A stretch of DNA of 64,000 nt from Kutzneria sp036403095. GTDB taxonomy: Bacteria > Actinomycetota > Actinomycetes > Mycobacteriales > Pseudonocardiaceae. Within the stretch, counting starts at the first letter, position 1. Every line of letters starts with the position of its first letter. Below the pieces are notes generated by a model. The model did no database searches. It saw only the letters and a program-made list of their open reading frames with translations, and was not told where the DNA came from. Shown here piece by piece: positions 44,941 through 54,152 of the stretch. The DNA lies in NCBI GenBank assembly GCA_036403095.1, contig DASWRQ010000068.1, positions 1 through 64,000 of the forward strand, read 5' to 3'. Both the position numbers and the translations under genes were made by a program.

Positions 44941-45846
44941 ATGACCATCGGAGCCGTGCTGCCGGCCGGAGACGCCGGACAGGCCAAGAACATCGTCGAC
45001 GAGCTGATCGCCCAGACCCGCGAGGCCGCGACCGCCGGGCTGTCCTCGGTGTGGTTCACCCAGCTGTTCGACCACGACGCCATCAGCCTGGCCGCGTTGG
45101 CCGGGCGGGAAGTGCCCGGCATCGAGGTCGGCACCGCCGTCGTTCCGCTCTACTCGCGTCATCCCCTGGTCATCGCGTCACTCGCCCAGACCGCGCAGGC
45201 CGCCACCGGCGGCCGCTTCACCCTCGGCGTCGGCCTCGGCGTGCGAGGCCTGCTCGAGCCGGCGTACGGGCTCGACTACCCGCCGCCCATCCGGCTGCTC
45301 CGGGAGTCACTCGAGGTCCTCAACCAGGCCCTCGACGGTGAGCAGGTCTCCTTCGCCGGCTCGTCCGTCCGGGCCCGGCCGCCGCTGCCCACCACCGTGG
45401 CCGGCGGCGACGGCGTGCAGCTGCTCGTCGCGGCCATGGCCCCGCAGACCCTGCGGGCCGCCGCCGAGTTCGCCGACGGCACCATCCCTTTTCTGGCCGG
45501 GCCCAAAGCCATCGAGCGCCACATCGTGCCGGCCTTCGACGGCTCCTTCGAACCGCGCATCGTCGCCGCCGTGCCGGCCGTGGTCACCGACGATGTCGAC
45601 GCCGTCCACGCCATCGCCGCCGCCACCCTCGGCTACTACGGCGACATCCCCTCCTACCGCCGGATCCTGGACGCCGAGGGCGTCGACCACCCGGCCGACC
45701 TCGCCCTCATCGGCTCCGAGACCGAGGTCGCCGCCGGCATCCGCCGCTACTTCGACGCCGGCGCCACCGAAGTCGTCCTGATCCAGTCCGGCATGCGCTC
45801 CACCGCCGACCGCCTGCGCACCTGGCGGCTGGCCGGTTCCCTCTGA
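44941..45846 (+). CDS. LLM-class F420-dependent oxidoreductase
   Basis: 301 residues, AAGGACACC before the ATG. Luciferase-like TIM-barrel sequence: GLSSVWFTQLFDHDAISLAA, VPLYSRHPLVIASLAQTAQ, GRFTLGVGLG, and VLIQSGM at the end. Members of the F420 branch oxidise or reduce alcohols, imines or enones. It may tailor the cluster product or be a neighbour without a role. It seems to be the last gene of the biosynthetic region. Confidence 0.85.
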   Translation: MTIGAVLPAGDAGQAKNIVDELIAQTREAATAGLSSVWFTQLFDHDAISLAALAGREVPGIEVGTAVVPLYSRHPLVIASLAQTAQAATGGRFTLGVGLGVRGLLEPAYGLDYPPPIRLLRESLEVLNQALDGEQVSFAGSSVRARPPLPTTVAGGDGVQLLVAAMAPQTLRAAAEFADGTIPFLAGPKAIERHIVPAFDGSFEPRIVAAVPAVVTDDVDAVHAIAAATLGYYGDIPSYRRILDAEGVDHPADLALIGSETEVAAGIRRYFDAGATEVVLIQSGMRSTADRLRTWRLAGSL

Positions 45847-45938
45847 CGTCCGCACGTCCACGTCTGGCCGAACTCGAGCGTCCTGGTTCCTGTTCGGCCG
45901 GCGGTCCAGGGCGGTGCGTGGCGTGTCGGCCTGACCGC

Positions 45939-47630
45939 TCACTCCCTGCTGGCGATGACCTCCAGGTCGGCGTTGAGACCGGTGGCGGACTGGCGCGCGG
46001 AGTTGAGCATGGACTCCAGCAGGTACAGCCGCATGAGCTCGGGCGAGCCGCGACCGCCCGAGCCGCGCAGGGAGTCGTAGGTGCGCCGGCTGACGTGCGG
46101 CTGCAGGATGACGACCCGCATGTCGTCGGTGGCGACCCGGGCGTCGAGCCGGCGCAGGAAGTCGCGGCGGCCGCGGACGCGCCGGCCGTCGATCCAGGAC
46201 GCGGGCCGGCGCACCGGCGGCCGGGCGAGCTGGGGACGGAGGTGCCCACGACTGACGTAGATGAGGTTCTTGACGGCCTGGCTGACCACCACCTCGTACG
46301 CGGCGGCGGAGACGTCGCGGTCGAGGGAGTCGCTCTTGGCCGACTTCACGTGGATCAGGCTGAGCGTGCGGGCGGCGTCGATGTGCAGGAAGTCGGCGAC
46401 CTCGCCCGGGCCGTCGTCACAGATCAGCCAGCCGTGCCCGTAGTGCCGCGCGACCCAGTCGAACAGCGAGTTGTCCGCGCCGATGTTGTCATGGATCTGC
46501 TGCGGCGAGTCGGCCCGGGGCTTCTCGCGGCGGATGTCCCAGCCGTGGAAGTCCTCGAACCGCCAGTTGCGAAAGGGGTATTCGGGCGCGCGGGCCTGCC
46601 AGAACCGGCCGCGGCTGTAGGAGTGCCCGGACTGGTAGTAGACGGTGAGCAGGTCGGTGTCGAGGATCGGGGAGTCGCCGTCGAGGCGGACCTTGTCACC
46701 GACGAGCTCGGGGGTGACCTCGACCGTGCCGTCGAGCACGAACGAGGCGGAGTCGGGGAAACCGGTGACGGACGGCGGAGTGTCCCGGACGGACAGTGCC
46801 AGGTCGCGCAGCTCGTCGCTGAGCGCGCCGGGCGGCAGGGTGTCGGGGTCCTCGACGATGACCTCGAAGGCGTCGCGAACTTCGGCGATGTCGGCCGGGC
46901 TGGCCAGCATGGTGAGGAAGTCGGGTCGTTCGGCGCCACGGGCGCGAGCGTCCTCGAGCAGGTCGAGCAGCTCGGCCGCCATCGCGGTGAACGTCTCGAC
47001 ATCGGCGCGAGTGCTCAGCCAGACCAGGCCGTTACGCGGCGTTGTCCCGGCGTTTCCCTTGAGCAGCAGGAGATCCGGCCGCAGGGGCAGCGCGGCGCGG
47101 GCCGAGCCGGCGACGTACGAGCCGTCCTCGTGCGGACTGAGCGTCTGCTCCACGCTGGTGCCGCTGAGGACCTTGCCGTCGGCCTTCACGTTGCTGCGCC
47201 GGTGAATCCCGCGTAACCACAGGTTCTTCACCTCGCCCCGGATGAGCGCGCTCTCCAGCACCTCGGACGGGTAGCGCCGCAGCGGAAACGGCTGGGACTG
47301 CTGTCGGTCCAGCCAGGTCTGCAGCCGCTCCTGGGTCGGCCGGTCCGTGCAGACGACGAGAAAACCGCCACGCCGCAACACGATCGTGAGCTGATGAGTG
47401 ATGTCGACGTAACCCGCTTCGGGTCCCGCCCAGGTCGGTGGATCCTCGCGGCGGCGCACGAAGGCCAGCAGGTCCTCGGCCTCGTGCCGGGCCACCACCT
47501 CGCCACGACCGGAGCTGAGCAGGAAATCGGTGAGTGCGGCGAAATCCTCGCCCTCGAGAACCACGACCGAGAAGTAGGGACGGACGGCGGCCAGCGGCAG
47601 CCCAGTGTTATTGGATTCAGGGGTGTTCAT
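45939..47630 (-). CDS. Uncharacterised protein with nuclease-like C-terminal motif
   Basis: 563 residues starting MNTPESNNTGLPLAAVRPYF. I do not recognise the family. A segment around residues 405-430 reads GEVADFLHIDAARTLSLIHVKSAK, which resembles the D-(x)n-h-x-K core of PD-(D/E)XK nucleases, followed by DRDVSAAAYEVVVSQAVKNL. The N-terminal half has no recognisable motif. Such large single-gene proteins can be defence or DNA-repair factors, but this is inference. It stands alone, convergent to the LLM gene. Confidence 0.7.
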   Translation of the reverse strand: MNTPESNNTGLPLAAVRPYFSVVVLEGEDFAALTDFLLSSGRGEVVARHEAEDLLAFVRRREDPPTWAGPEAGYVDITHQLTIVLRRGGFLVVCTDRPTQERLQTWLDRQQSQPFPLRRYPSEVLESALIRGEVKNLWLRGIHRRSNVKADGKVLSGTSVEQTLSPHEDGSYVAGSARAALPLRPDLLLLKGNAGTTPRNGLVWLSTRADVETFTAMAAELLDLLEDARARGAERPDFLTMLASPADIAEVRDAFEVIVEDPDTLPPGALSDELRDLALSVRDTPPSVTGFPDSASFVLDGTVEVTPELVGDKVRLDGDSPILDTDLLTVYYQSGHSYSRGRFWQARAPEYPFRNWRFEDFHGWDIRREKPRADSPQQIHDNIGADNSLFDWVARHYGHGWLICDDGPGEVADFLHIDAARTLSLIHVKSAKSDSLDRDVSAAAYEVVVSQAVKNLIYVSRGHLRPQLARPPVRRPASWIDGRRVRGRRDFLRRLDARVATDDMRVVILQPHVSRRTYDSLRGSGGRGSPELMRLYLLESMLNSARQSATGLNADLEVIASRE

Positions 47631-47698
47631 GGTGACGCACCTCCCGTCACCAGTGTCGCAGCCGCCGGCCGCCGGATTACCTCATGTCACCCGGTTGC

Positions 47699-48265
<567 letters not shown>

Positions 48266-48329
48266 GCGCCGATCCTAACGTCACCCGATTCGCCCACGCC
48301 GGGCCGCCGGGCGTGGTTACTGTGGAGGA

Positions 48330-49577
48330 GTGACTTCTGCGGACGATTCCACCGGTGGTGTTGCCCTCAGCGAGGGCCGGGTGCGTTTCCCGGGCATCAG
48401 CCCGCGAGCGTACGAACACCCGGCGGACCGCGGCGCGCTGACCACGCTGCGGTCCGTGCCGGGCTTTGCCCAGGTGCTGCGCGCCGTCAACGGCGCGTTC
48501 GCCGAGCGGAGCGACCGGCTGCTGTACCTCTCCTCGTCGATCCGCGTCGGCCCGAAGCAGTACCCGAGGCTGGACGCGATCCGCAACGAGTGCGCCGAGA
48601 TCCTCGACGTGAACCCGGTGCCGGAGCTCTACGTCACCCGCAACCCGCGGCAGAACGCCATGGCGATCGGCCTCGACGAGCCGTTCATCGTCGTGACCAC
48701 GGGCCTGGTCGAGGCGCTGGACACCGAGGGGCTGCGGTTCGTCATCGGGCACGAGGTCGGGCACGTGCTGTCCGGTCACGCGGTGTACCGGACGATGCTG
48801 CTGCGCCTGACGCGCCTGCTGCTCAGCGTGTCGTGGCTGCCGGTCGGGTACTGGGGCCTGCGGGCGGTCATCGCGGCGCTGCGGGAGTGGTACCGCAAGG
48901 CCGAGCTGTCCGCCGACCGGGCCGGGCTGCTGTGCGTGCAGGACCCGCGGGCCGCGCTGCAGGCGCAGATCATGATGGCCGGCGCCGTCGATCCGTCCGA
49001 AGTGGACACCGAGACCTTCCTGGCGCAGGCCCGCGAGTACGAGTCCGGCGGCGATGTCCGGGACAGCGTGCTCAAGCTGATGAACGTGATCGACCAGACC
49101 CACCCGCTGGCCGTCGTCCGGGCGGCCGAGTTGCAGAAGTGGGCCGCGACCGAGGAGTACCGCGACATCCTCGGCGGCACCTACCCCGACCGCGGCGAGG
49201 ACCCCGGCACCCAGTGGACCGATGACGTGAAGTCCGCGGCCAAGTCGTACCGCGACGCGTTCGTGGAGACCACCGATCCGCTGGCCAAGGTGCTCAACGA
49301 CGTCGGCGGCGTGATCTCCGACGCCGCCGGCAAGGTGTGGTCGAGGTTCACCCGCCCGACGCCGCCGGCCGAGGACGCCCCGCCGGCCGACGAGCCGCCG
49401 TCCGACGCCCCGCCGGCGAACGGCTCCGCCGGGGCCGGCGCGTCGTCCGCCGACGAGTCGCCCGACAATGGCGCCGGCAAGTCGCCGAACAACGGCGCCG
49501 CCAAGTCCGGGGAGTCGTCGAACGGCGACGCCGGCAAGTCCGACGAGCCGCCGACCAACGGCTCGGCCAAGGACTGA
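48330..49577 (+). CDS. M48-family zinc metallopeptidase with disordered tail
   Basis: 415 residues from a GTG at 48330; GGAGG lies almost next to the start, so initiation may be unusual. The zinc motif is H141-E-V-G-H145, and the third ligand is probably the Glu in KAELSADRAGLL. A hydrophobic segment (LTRLLLSVSWLPVGYWGLRAVIAAL) lies between them, as in HtpX/M48 proteins. From about residue 340 the protein is Pro/Ala/Asp/Gly/Asn-rich low-complexity sequence ending in GSAKD. It probably acts in the envelope in protein quality control. Confidence 0.85.
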   Translation: MTSADDSTGGVALSEGRVRFPGISPRAYEHPADRGALTTLRSVPGFAQVLRAVNGAFAERSDRLLYLSSSIRVGPKQYPRLDAIRNECAEILDVNPVPELYVTRNPRQNAMAIGLDEPFIVVTTGLVEALDTEGLRFVIGHEVGHVLSGHAVYRTMLLRLTRLLLSVSWLPVGYWGLRAVIAALREWYRKAELSADRAGLLCVQDPRAALQAQIMMAGAVDPSEVDTETFLAQAREYESGGDVRDSVLKLMNVIDQTHPLAVVRAAELQKWAATEEYRDILGGTYPDRGEDPGTQWTDDVKSAAKSYRDAFVETTDPLAKVLNDVGGVISDAAGKVWSRFTRPTPPAEDAPPADEPPSDAPPANGSAGAGASSADESPDNGAGKSPNNGAAKSGESSNGDAGKSDEPPTNGSAKD

Positions 49578-49587
49578 CCGGGCTCGA

Positions 49588-50070
49588 CTACCGGGCGGGG
49601 GTGGCCAGGAACACTCGGTGGGCCAGTGCGAACGTGATCCCGGTGGCGATCGCCCCGACCACGATCGCCGGCCCGCCGGCCTGCTGGCAGAACAGCGCCC
49701 AGCCGTGCAGGCCGTAGCTCGCCGACGGCCCGCGCAGGGCGTCGATCTCGTTCACCGCCCCGAAGATCGCGTACGGCACCGCGACGACCACCGCCAGCAA
49801 CGCCGCGAACGCCTTGCGGAACACCACGAACACCGTCAGCCCCACCAGTAGCCAGGCCGACACCTTCAGCACGTCCACCTGGAGGTCGGCCAACGACACC
49901 CCCACTCGATCGGCCAGCTCCGGCGGCCGTCCCGTGCGGAAGCTCTGCACCGCCATCGACTCGTCGGCCTCCGCCACCACGCTCCCCGTCGCCGTGATCT
50001 GGAGGAACAGCCCGACCACGAACACCACCAGCGCCGCCACGAAGGCCAGGAACCGAGCTCTCACGATCAT
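49588..50070 (-). CDS. Four-helix membrane protein, unknown function
   Basis: 160 residues if started at the ATG at 50070 (MIVRARFLAFVAALVVFVVG); a TTG further upstream is less likely. Four hydrophobic segments are visible: FLAFVAALVVFVVGLFLQI, VSAWLLVGLTVFVVF, AALLAVVVAVPYAIFG, and AIVVGAIATGITFALAH. No functional motif is recognised. It is convergent to the M48 peptidase gene. Confidence 0.7.
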   Translation of the reverse strand: MIVRARFLAFVAALVVFVVGLFLQITATGSVVAEADESMAVQSFRTGRPPELADRVGVSLADLQVDVLKVSAWLLVGLTVFVVFRKAFAALLAVVVAVPYAIFGAVNEIDALRGPSASYGLHGWALFCQQAGGPAIVVGAIATGITFALAHRVFLATPAR

Positions 50071-50109
50071 CAGGACGCGGACCGCGGCCGGCGGTTCCCG
50101 CAAGTCACG

Positions 50110-51270
50110 TCAGTCGGTGCGGCGGAGCGCGTCCGAGGTGAGGTCGGCGAGCGTGGGATAGCCGTCGACGGCCATCAGCAGGTCGGCCTCGGCCAGCATC
50201 GAGCGCAGGACGTGCACCACCCCGTTGGCGCCGCCCAGGGCCAGGCCATAGACGTACGGCCGGCCGACGCCGACGGCCGTGGCCCCCAGCGCGAGGGCCT
50301 TGACGACGTCGGTGCCGGAGCGGACGCCGGAGTCGAACAGCACGGGGAGACCGTCGGCGGCCGCGACGACGCCGGGCAGGCAGTCGAGGGCGGGGATGCC
50401 GCCGTTGGCCTGCCGGCCGCCGTGGTTGGAGCAGTAGATGCCGTCGACGCCCCCGTCGCGGGCCCGGCGGGCGTCGTCGGGGTGCTGGATGCCCTTGACG
50501 ATCAGCGGCAGCGAGCTGATTGACCGCAGCCAGGGCAGGTCTTCCCAGGTCAGGGGGTTGCCGAAGAGCTGGGCCCACAGGCCGACGGTGGCCTGGGGGT
50601 CCTCGGCCGGATCCTTGCCGAGGCGGGCGCGGAACACGGGGTCGGCGGCGTAGTTGGCCAGGCACCGGCCCCGCAGCTGGGGGAAGTTGCCGGTGGCGAG
50701 GTCGCGGGGGCGCCAGCCGGGCAGCCAGGTGTCGAGGGTGACGACGATGGCCTTGAACCCGGCGGCTTCGGCCCGGTGCACGAGGCTCTCGGCCAGCTCG
50801 CGGTCGTTGGGCGTGTAGAGCTGGAAGAAGCCCGGGGTGTCGCCCAGGCGGGGCGCGACGTCCTCCAGCGGATCCTCGGTGAGCGTCGACAACACGAGCG
50901 GCACGCCCGTGCGCGCCGCGGCGTCCGCGGCGGCGAGGTCGCCGTGGCCGTCCTGGGCGCACAGGCCGAGCACGCCGACCGGGGCCATGAACAGCGGCGA
51001 CGGCAGGGTGAGCCCGAACATCGTCACCGACAGGTCGCGGTCCTTGCCGCCGACGAACATCCGGGGCATCAGCCCCCACTTCTGAAACGCCGACGCGTTC
51101 GACCGCTGCGTGTGCTCGTCCCCCGCACCGCCCGCGACATACGACAACAGCGACGGCGACAGCGCCCGGGAGGCCCGCGCCTCCAGTTCGGCGAAGACCA
51201 TCGGCAGGTCCGGCTGCACGCCTTGCAGGCCGCCGAAGTAGATCTCGTACTGGAAGTCGCCGAAGGCCAT
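50110..51270 (-). CDS. FMN-dependent alpha-hydroxy-acid oxidase / lactate monooxygenase
   Basis: 386 residues from the ATG at 51270, which has an AGGAGGGG site. The family pattern is clear: LSYVAGGAGDEHTQRSN, PLFMAPVGVLGL, LPLIVKGIQHPDDARRARDGGVDGIYCSNHGGRQ (catalytic His and FMN ligands), VLFDSGVRSGTDVVKALALGATAVGVGRPYVYGLA. It oxidises lactate or a similar 2-hydroxy acid with FMN and oxygen. It is divergent from the PucR-type regulator, which may control it. Confidence 0.9.
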   Translation of the reverse strand: MAFGDFQYEIYFGGLQGVQPDLPMVFAELEARASRALSPSLLSYVAGGAGDEHTQRSNASAFQKWGLMPRMFVGGKDRDLSVTMFGLTLPSPLFMAPVGVLGLCAQDGHGDLAAADAAARTGVPLVLSTLTEDPLEDVAPRLGDTPGFFQLYTPNDRELAESLVHRAEAAGFKAIVVTLDTWLPGWRPRDLATGNFPQLRGRCLANYAADPVFRARLGKDPAEDPQATVGLWAQLFGNPLTWEDLPWLRSISSLPLIVKGIQHPDDARRARDGGVDGIYCSNHGGRQANGGIPALDCLPGVVAAADGLPVLFDSGVRSGTDVVKALALGATAVGVGRPYVYGLALGGANGVVHVLRSMLAEADLLMAVDGYPTLADLTSDALRRTD

Positions 51271-51392
51271 CGATTGCCCCTCCTGGTTGGTCGCGGTCAC
51301 AATCCTCCACCAGCAAAGGGCCGTAGCGTACTGCGAATCCACCCAGCTCGCCGGCACGGTGATTGTGACGGGTCACAAGGGGGAGGGCTTCG

Positions 51393-52538
51393 ATGATGCT
51401 GGACGAGGTGTCGGTGCCGGCGTTGGTGGACCGGGTGCTGGAACGGCTGGTGGAGAGGCTGCCCAGCTATGGGTCGATGCCGGTGGAGGCGTTGGCCGGC
51501 GACGTGCGGCCGATGACGGAGCGGGTGCTCAGGGGTTTCGTGGCAGCGCTGGCGGACGGCGGGACGCCGGCGCCGGAGTTGGTGGCGCAGGCGCGGGAGT
51601 CGGCGATCGCCCGTGGCGAGGAGGGGATCCCGATGGAGGCGATCCTGGACGCGTATCTGTTGGGGTTGCAGGAAAGCGTGCGGCAGCTGCGGCCGGAGCT
51701 GGACCGGGCGACGACCGGGGAGCTGATCGACTTCTTCGGGGCGGTGGTGACCTTCCAGCACGTGGTGCACCAGGCGATCGCGAAGGGCTTCCTGGAGCAC
51801 CGGGAGAGCACGGTGGGCGAGACGCAGGCGGCGAGGGGAGCGCTGCTGGCGGCGCTGACCGAAGGCGGGGATGCCACGGATGCGGCGCTGAGGGCGGGAA
51901 TCCGGCTGCCCGAGAGGTATGTGGTGGTGGCGTTGGACACGGGGCCGCACGAGGACGAGCTCAACGATGGCGTGGATCACGTGGTGGCCGGCCGGCGGAA
52001 GGTACGCCGAATCCGCGCCGAGCTGGAGCGCATGGGGCACGACGTCTTGACGGCCCTCTCGCCGACGGGAGGAATCGCGCTGTTGCCGACGCCGGCCGGC
52101 GACCGGCTGCACGAGCGGTTGGCGAAGGCAGCAGGGTCGAAGGTCACGGTGGCGCTGGCGGAGGCACAGCCGGCAGAGGTGCCGACGGCGGCGCGGCTGG
52201 CGCGAGAAGTGCTTGAGGTGGCGACAAAAACGCGCCGGCAGCCGGGCACGTATCGGCTTCAGGACGTGCTGCTGGAGTACCAGCTGACCCGCCGGAGTGC
52301 GGCGACGGAGCGGCTGGCCGAGGTGCTGGACCCGGTGGACGAGGACCTGTGCGCGACGCTGGACGTGTACCTGGACGAGGGACTGCGCCGCAACGCCACG
52401 GCCAAGGCGTTGGGCGTGCACCCGAACACGGTCGACAACCGACTGCGCCGCATCGGCCGGCTGACCGGTCTGGACCCGACCAGGCCCGCCGATCTGCCGA
52501 TGCTGAGGGCGGCGGTGGCGGTGCGCCGGATGGTCTGA
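51393..52538 (+). CDS. PucR-type transcriptional regulator
   Basis: 381 residues. The C-terminal HTH_30 domain is evident: LDVYLDEGLRRNATAKALGVHPNTVDNRLRRIGRLTGLD. The centre is a GGDEF-like CdaR domain and the N-terminus a helical RsbRD-like region (IARGEEGIPMEAILDAYLLG). Such regulators respond to small metabolites. It is divergent from the hydroxy-acid oxidase gene. Confidence 0.88.
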   Translation: MMLDEVSVPALVDRVLERLVERLPSYGSMPVEALAGDVRPMTERVLRGFVAALADGGTPAPELVAQARESAIARGEEGIPMEAILDAYLLGLQESVRQLRPELDRATTGELIDFFGAVVTFQHVVHQAIAKGFLEHRESTVGETQAARGALLAALTEGGDATDAALRAGIRLPERYVVVALDTGPHEDELNDGVDHVVAGRRKVRRIRAELERMGHDVLTALSPTGGIALLPTPAGDRLHERLAKAAGSKVTVALAEAQPAEVPTAARLAREVLEVATKTRRQPGTYRLQDVLLEYQLTRRSAATERLAEVLDPVDEDLCATLDVYLDEGLRRNATAKALGVHPNTVDNRLRRIGRLTGLDPTRPADLPMLRAAVAVRRMV

Positions 52539-52691
52539 CCGGTGGTCGGATGACCGGAAGGCGTTTCCTCGTCCATCTTGGGACTGCCCGGATCGCCGGT
52601 GTCGGCTGGGCCGATCGGTCGATCAAGCCGGCCGGAAACTTGTTTAAATGTCAACCGTTTAGGCCCAGTCGTTTGATTGCAAACATTTCTG

Positions 52692-52748
52692 ACCGAACTT
52701 TGAAGTTCGGTGCGGGGAACATGGGGCATCCTCGGGTGCTACCCGAGG
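52692..52748. promoter_or_regulatory. Two palindromes upstream of the JAMM/SgcJ/VOC operon
   Basis: ACCGAACTT-TG-AAGTTCGGT (52692-52711) is a perfect 9-bp palindrome, and CCTCGGGT-GCT-ACCCGAGG (52730-52748) a perfect 8-bp hairpin. Both are in the AT-richer 234-bp gap between the PucR-type gene and the start at 52773. They may be an operator and a leader hairpin. Confidence 0.5.
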
Positions 52749-52772
52749 AAGTCCCTAGGAGAGAACATCCGC

Positions 52773-53357
52773 ATGCCCAGTCATCACACCCCTGCCGTGG
52801 TGGTCTGCCCGCGGGTCGTGGACCAGTTCCTGGACATCGCCCTGCCGGTGTACCGGACGCTCACGCCCGATCACCCGCTACCGTGCTTCGCGGTGCTGCT
52901 GGGGGACTGCACACCCCAGGCGATGCACGTGCGAGAACTGGCCCTGGGAGCGAACGCCCGAACGACGGACCGAGCGGCGATCGAGGAGTTCGAGACGACG
53001 ATCGTGCCGAGGTTCGGCAGCGCCTACGAGAACACCGACCGGGGCTACTGGCTGGACCCGGCCGACCTGCTGCGGATCGGGAAGGACGCGGACCGGAGCG
53101 GAATGGACATCCTCGGCTCCATCCACATGCACCCGGACTGGCACCGCATCACGGACAAGGAAGCCGAACGGGCCTGCCCGCTGTCCTCCCGGCCGACGCC
53201 GATGGACGAGCACGTGTTCGCCGAGGCCGGCTGGCCGGTCAACATCATCTGCTATCTGGCCCAGGTCAACGGCTTGACCAGCTACAACATCGAGGCGTGG
53301 GATTCGAGCGGCGACCTGTTGCCGCTGCGGACGAGCGTGCGGGCGGTGGCCGCGTGA
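52773..53357 (+). CDS. JAB/MPN (JAMM) metalloprotease-like protein
   Basis: 194 residues, AGGAGAG upstream of the ATG. The JAMM core is visible: I-H118-M-H120-P and D145 in RPTPMDEHVF. The preceding acidic residue is less clear. The final segment (VNIICYLAQVNGLTSYNIEAWD) fits an MPN strand. JAMM proteins cleave isopeptide or C-terminal peptide bonds, often on ubiquitin-like or sulfur-carrier proteins. It overlaps the following SgcJ-like gene by GTGA. No ubiquitin-like partner is seen nearby. Confidence 0.7.
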   Translation: MPSHHTPAVVVCPRVVDQFLDIALPVYRTLTPDHPLPCFAVLLGDCTPQAMHVRELALGANARTTDRAAIEEFETTIVPRFGSAYENTDRGYWLDPADLLRIGKDADRSGMDILGSIHMHPDWHRITDKEAERACPLSSRPTPMDEHVFAEAGWPVNIICYLAQVNGLTSYNIEAWDSSGDLLPLRTSVRAVAA

Positions 53358-53722
53358 GCGACGAGATCAAGGCATTGTGGCAGCGCATGGCTGAGGGCTG
53401 GGCCGCTGGTGACGGGAAGAAGTTCGCCGGCGTCTTCGCGGATGACGTCGACTTCGTGAACGTCCGCGGTGAGGAGCAGCATGGTCGGGAGACGGTGGCG
53501 GCCAACCACGGCGCCCTCTTCCGGACTCGCTACCGCGACACGAAGCTGACGGCCGAGGTGCACACGATCCGGTTCATCGGCGACGACGCGGCGGTGGTGC
53601 ACGTGGCCTCCACTGTCCACAGTGGAGAAAGCAGCACCGACACGCACGCCCAGGTGGTGGTCGAGCGCCGCGACGGCGAGTGGCTGATCACGGCCTTTCA
53701 CAACATGATCCCGGCGAAGTAG
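53354..53722 (+). CDS. SgcJ/EcaC-family NTF2-like protein
   Basis: 122 residues from a GTG overlapping the upstream stop. NTF2-like fold features: IKALWQRMAEGWAAGDGKKFAGVFADDVDFVNV at the N-terminus and AQVVVERRDGEWLITAFHNM at the C-terminus, typical of SgcJ/EcaC proteins. The catalytic role of the family is uncertain; members occur in enediyne and other biosynthetic loci and in general metabolism. Confidence 0.8.
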   Translation: MSDEIKALWQRMAEGWAAGDGKKFAGVFADDVDFVNVRGEEQHGRETVAANHGALFRTRYRDTKLTAEVHTIRFIGDDAAVVHVASTVHSGESSTDTHAQVVVERRDGEWLITAFHNMIPAK

Positions 53723-53732
53723 GAGCCAGACG

Positions 53733-54110
53733 ATGCCCACCGCCAAGCTGCGCCACCTGGCCTTCACCGCCCGCGACGCGGTCAAGCTCGCGCACTTCTA
53801 CCGCGACCAGTTCGGCCTGCGGATCTTCCACACCGACCCCGACGGCAGCCAGTTCCTCACCGACGGCTACATCAACCTGGCGATCATCCAGCAGGCCCTG
53901 GACGGCGACGTGCCGACCGGCTTCAACCACTTCGGCTTCCACGTCGACGACGTGGCGGGCGCGATGGCGAATCTGGTCGACGCGGGCCTGCCCGAGCCGG
54001 CGGCCCGGCACACCACCCGGCCGTTCGCCGAGTACCGGGCGATCGACCCGGAGGGCAACTGGTTCGACCTGTCCGGACACGGCTACCTGCCGCCCACCGA
54101 AGAAGGCTGA
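53733..54110 (+). CDS. VOC-family (glyoxalase/dioxygenase-like) protein
   Basis: 125 residues. Two beta-alpha-beta-beta-beta units: LRHLAFTARDAVKLAHFYRDQFGLRIF and HFGFHVDDVAGAMANLVDAGL, with the candidate metal ligands His near residue 8, His near 70 and Glu in IDPEGNWFDL. Substrate unknown. It completes a three-gene operon with the JAMM-like and SgcJ-like genes and is followed by a terminator. Confidence 0.85.
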   Translation: MPTAKLRHLAFTARDAVKLAHFYRDQFGLRIFHTDPDGSQFLTDGYINLAIIQQALDGDVPTGFNHFGFHVDDVAGAMANLVDAGLPEPAARHTTRPFAEYRAIDPEGNWFDLSGHGYLPPTEEG

Positions 54111-54111
54111 C

Positions 54112-54149
54112 CTCGTCGGGGCCGCACGAAAAGGTGCGGCCCCAACGAG
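54112..54149. terminator. Strong bidirectional terminator hairpin
   Basis: A perfect 10-bp GC-rich stem (54118-54127 with 54134-54143) is extended by a 5-bp stem (54112-54116 with 54145-54149) across one mismatch, with loop GAAAAG. It separates the convergent VOC and glycosidase genes. There is no clear U-run. Confidence 0.75.
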
Positions 54150-54152
54150 CAC

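Noticed and set aside
49337..49717. ORF overlapping the end of the M48 peptidase
   Set aside because: A frame shadow of the GC-rich low-complexity tail.
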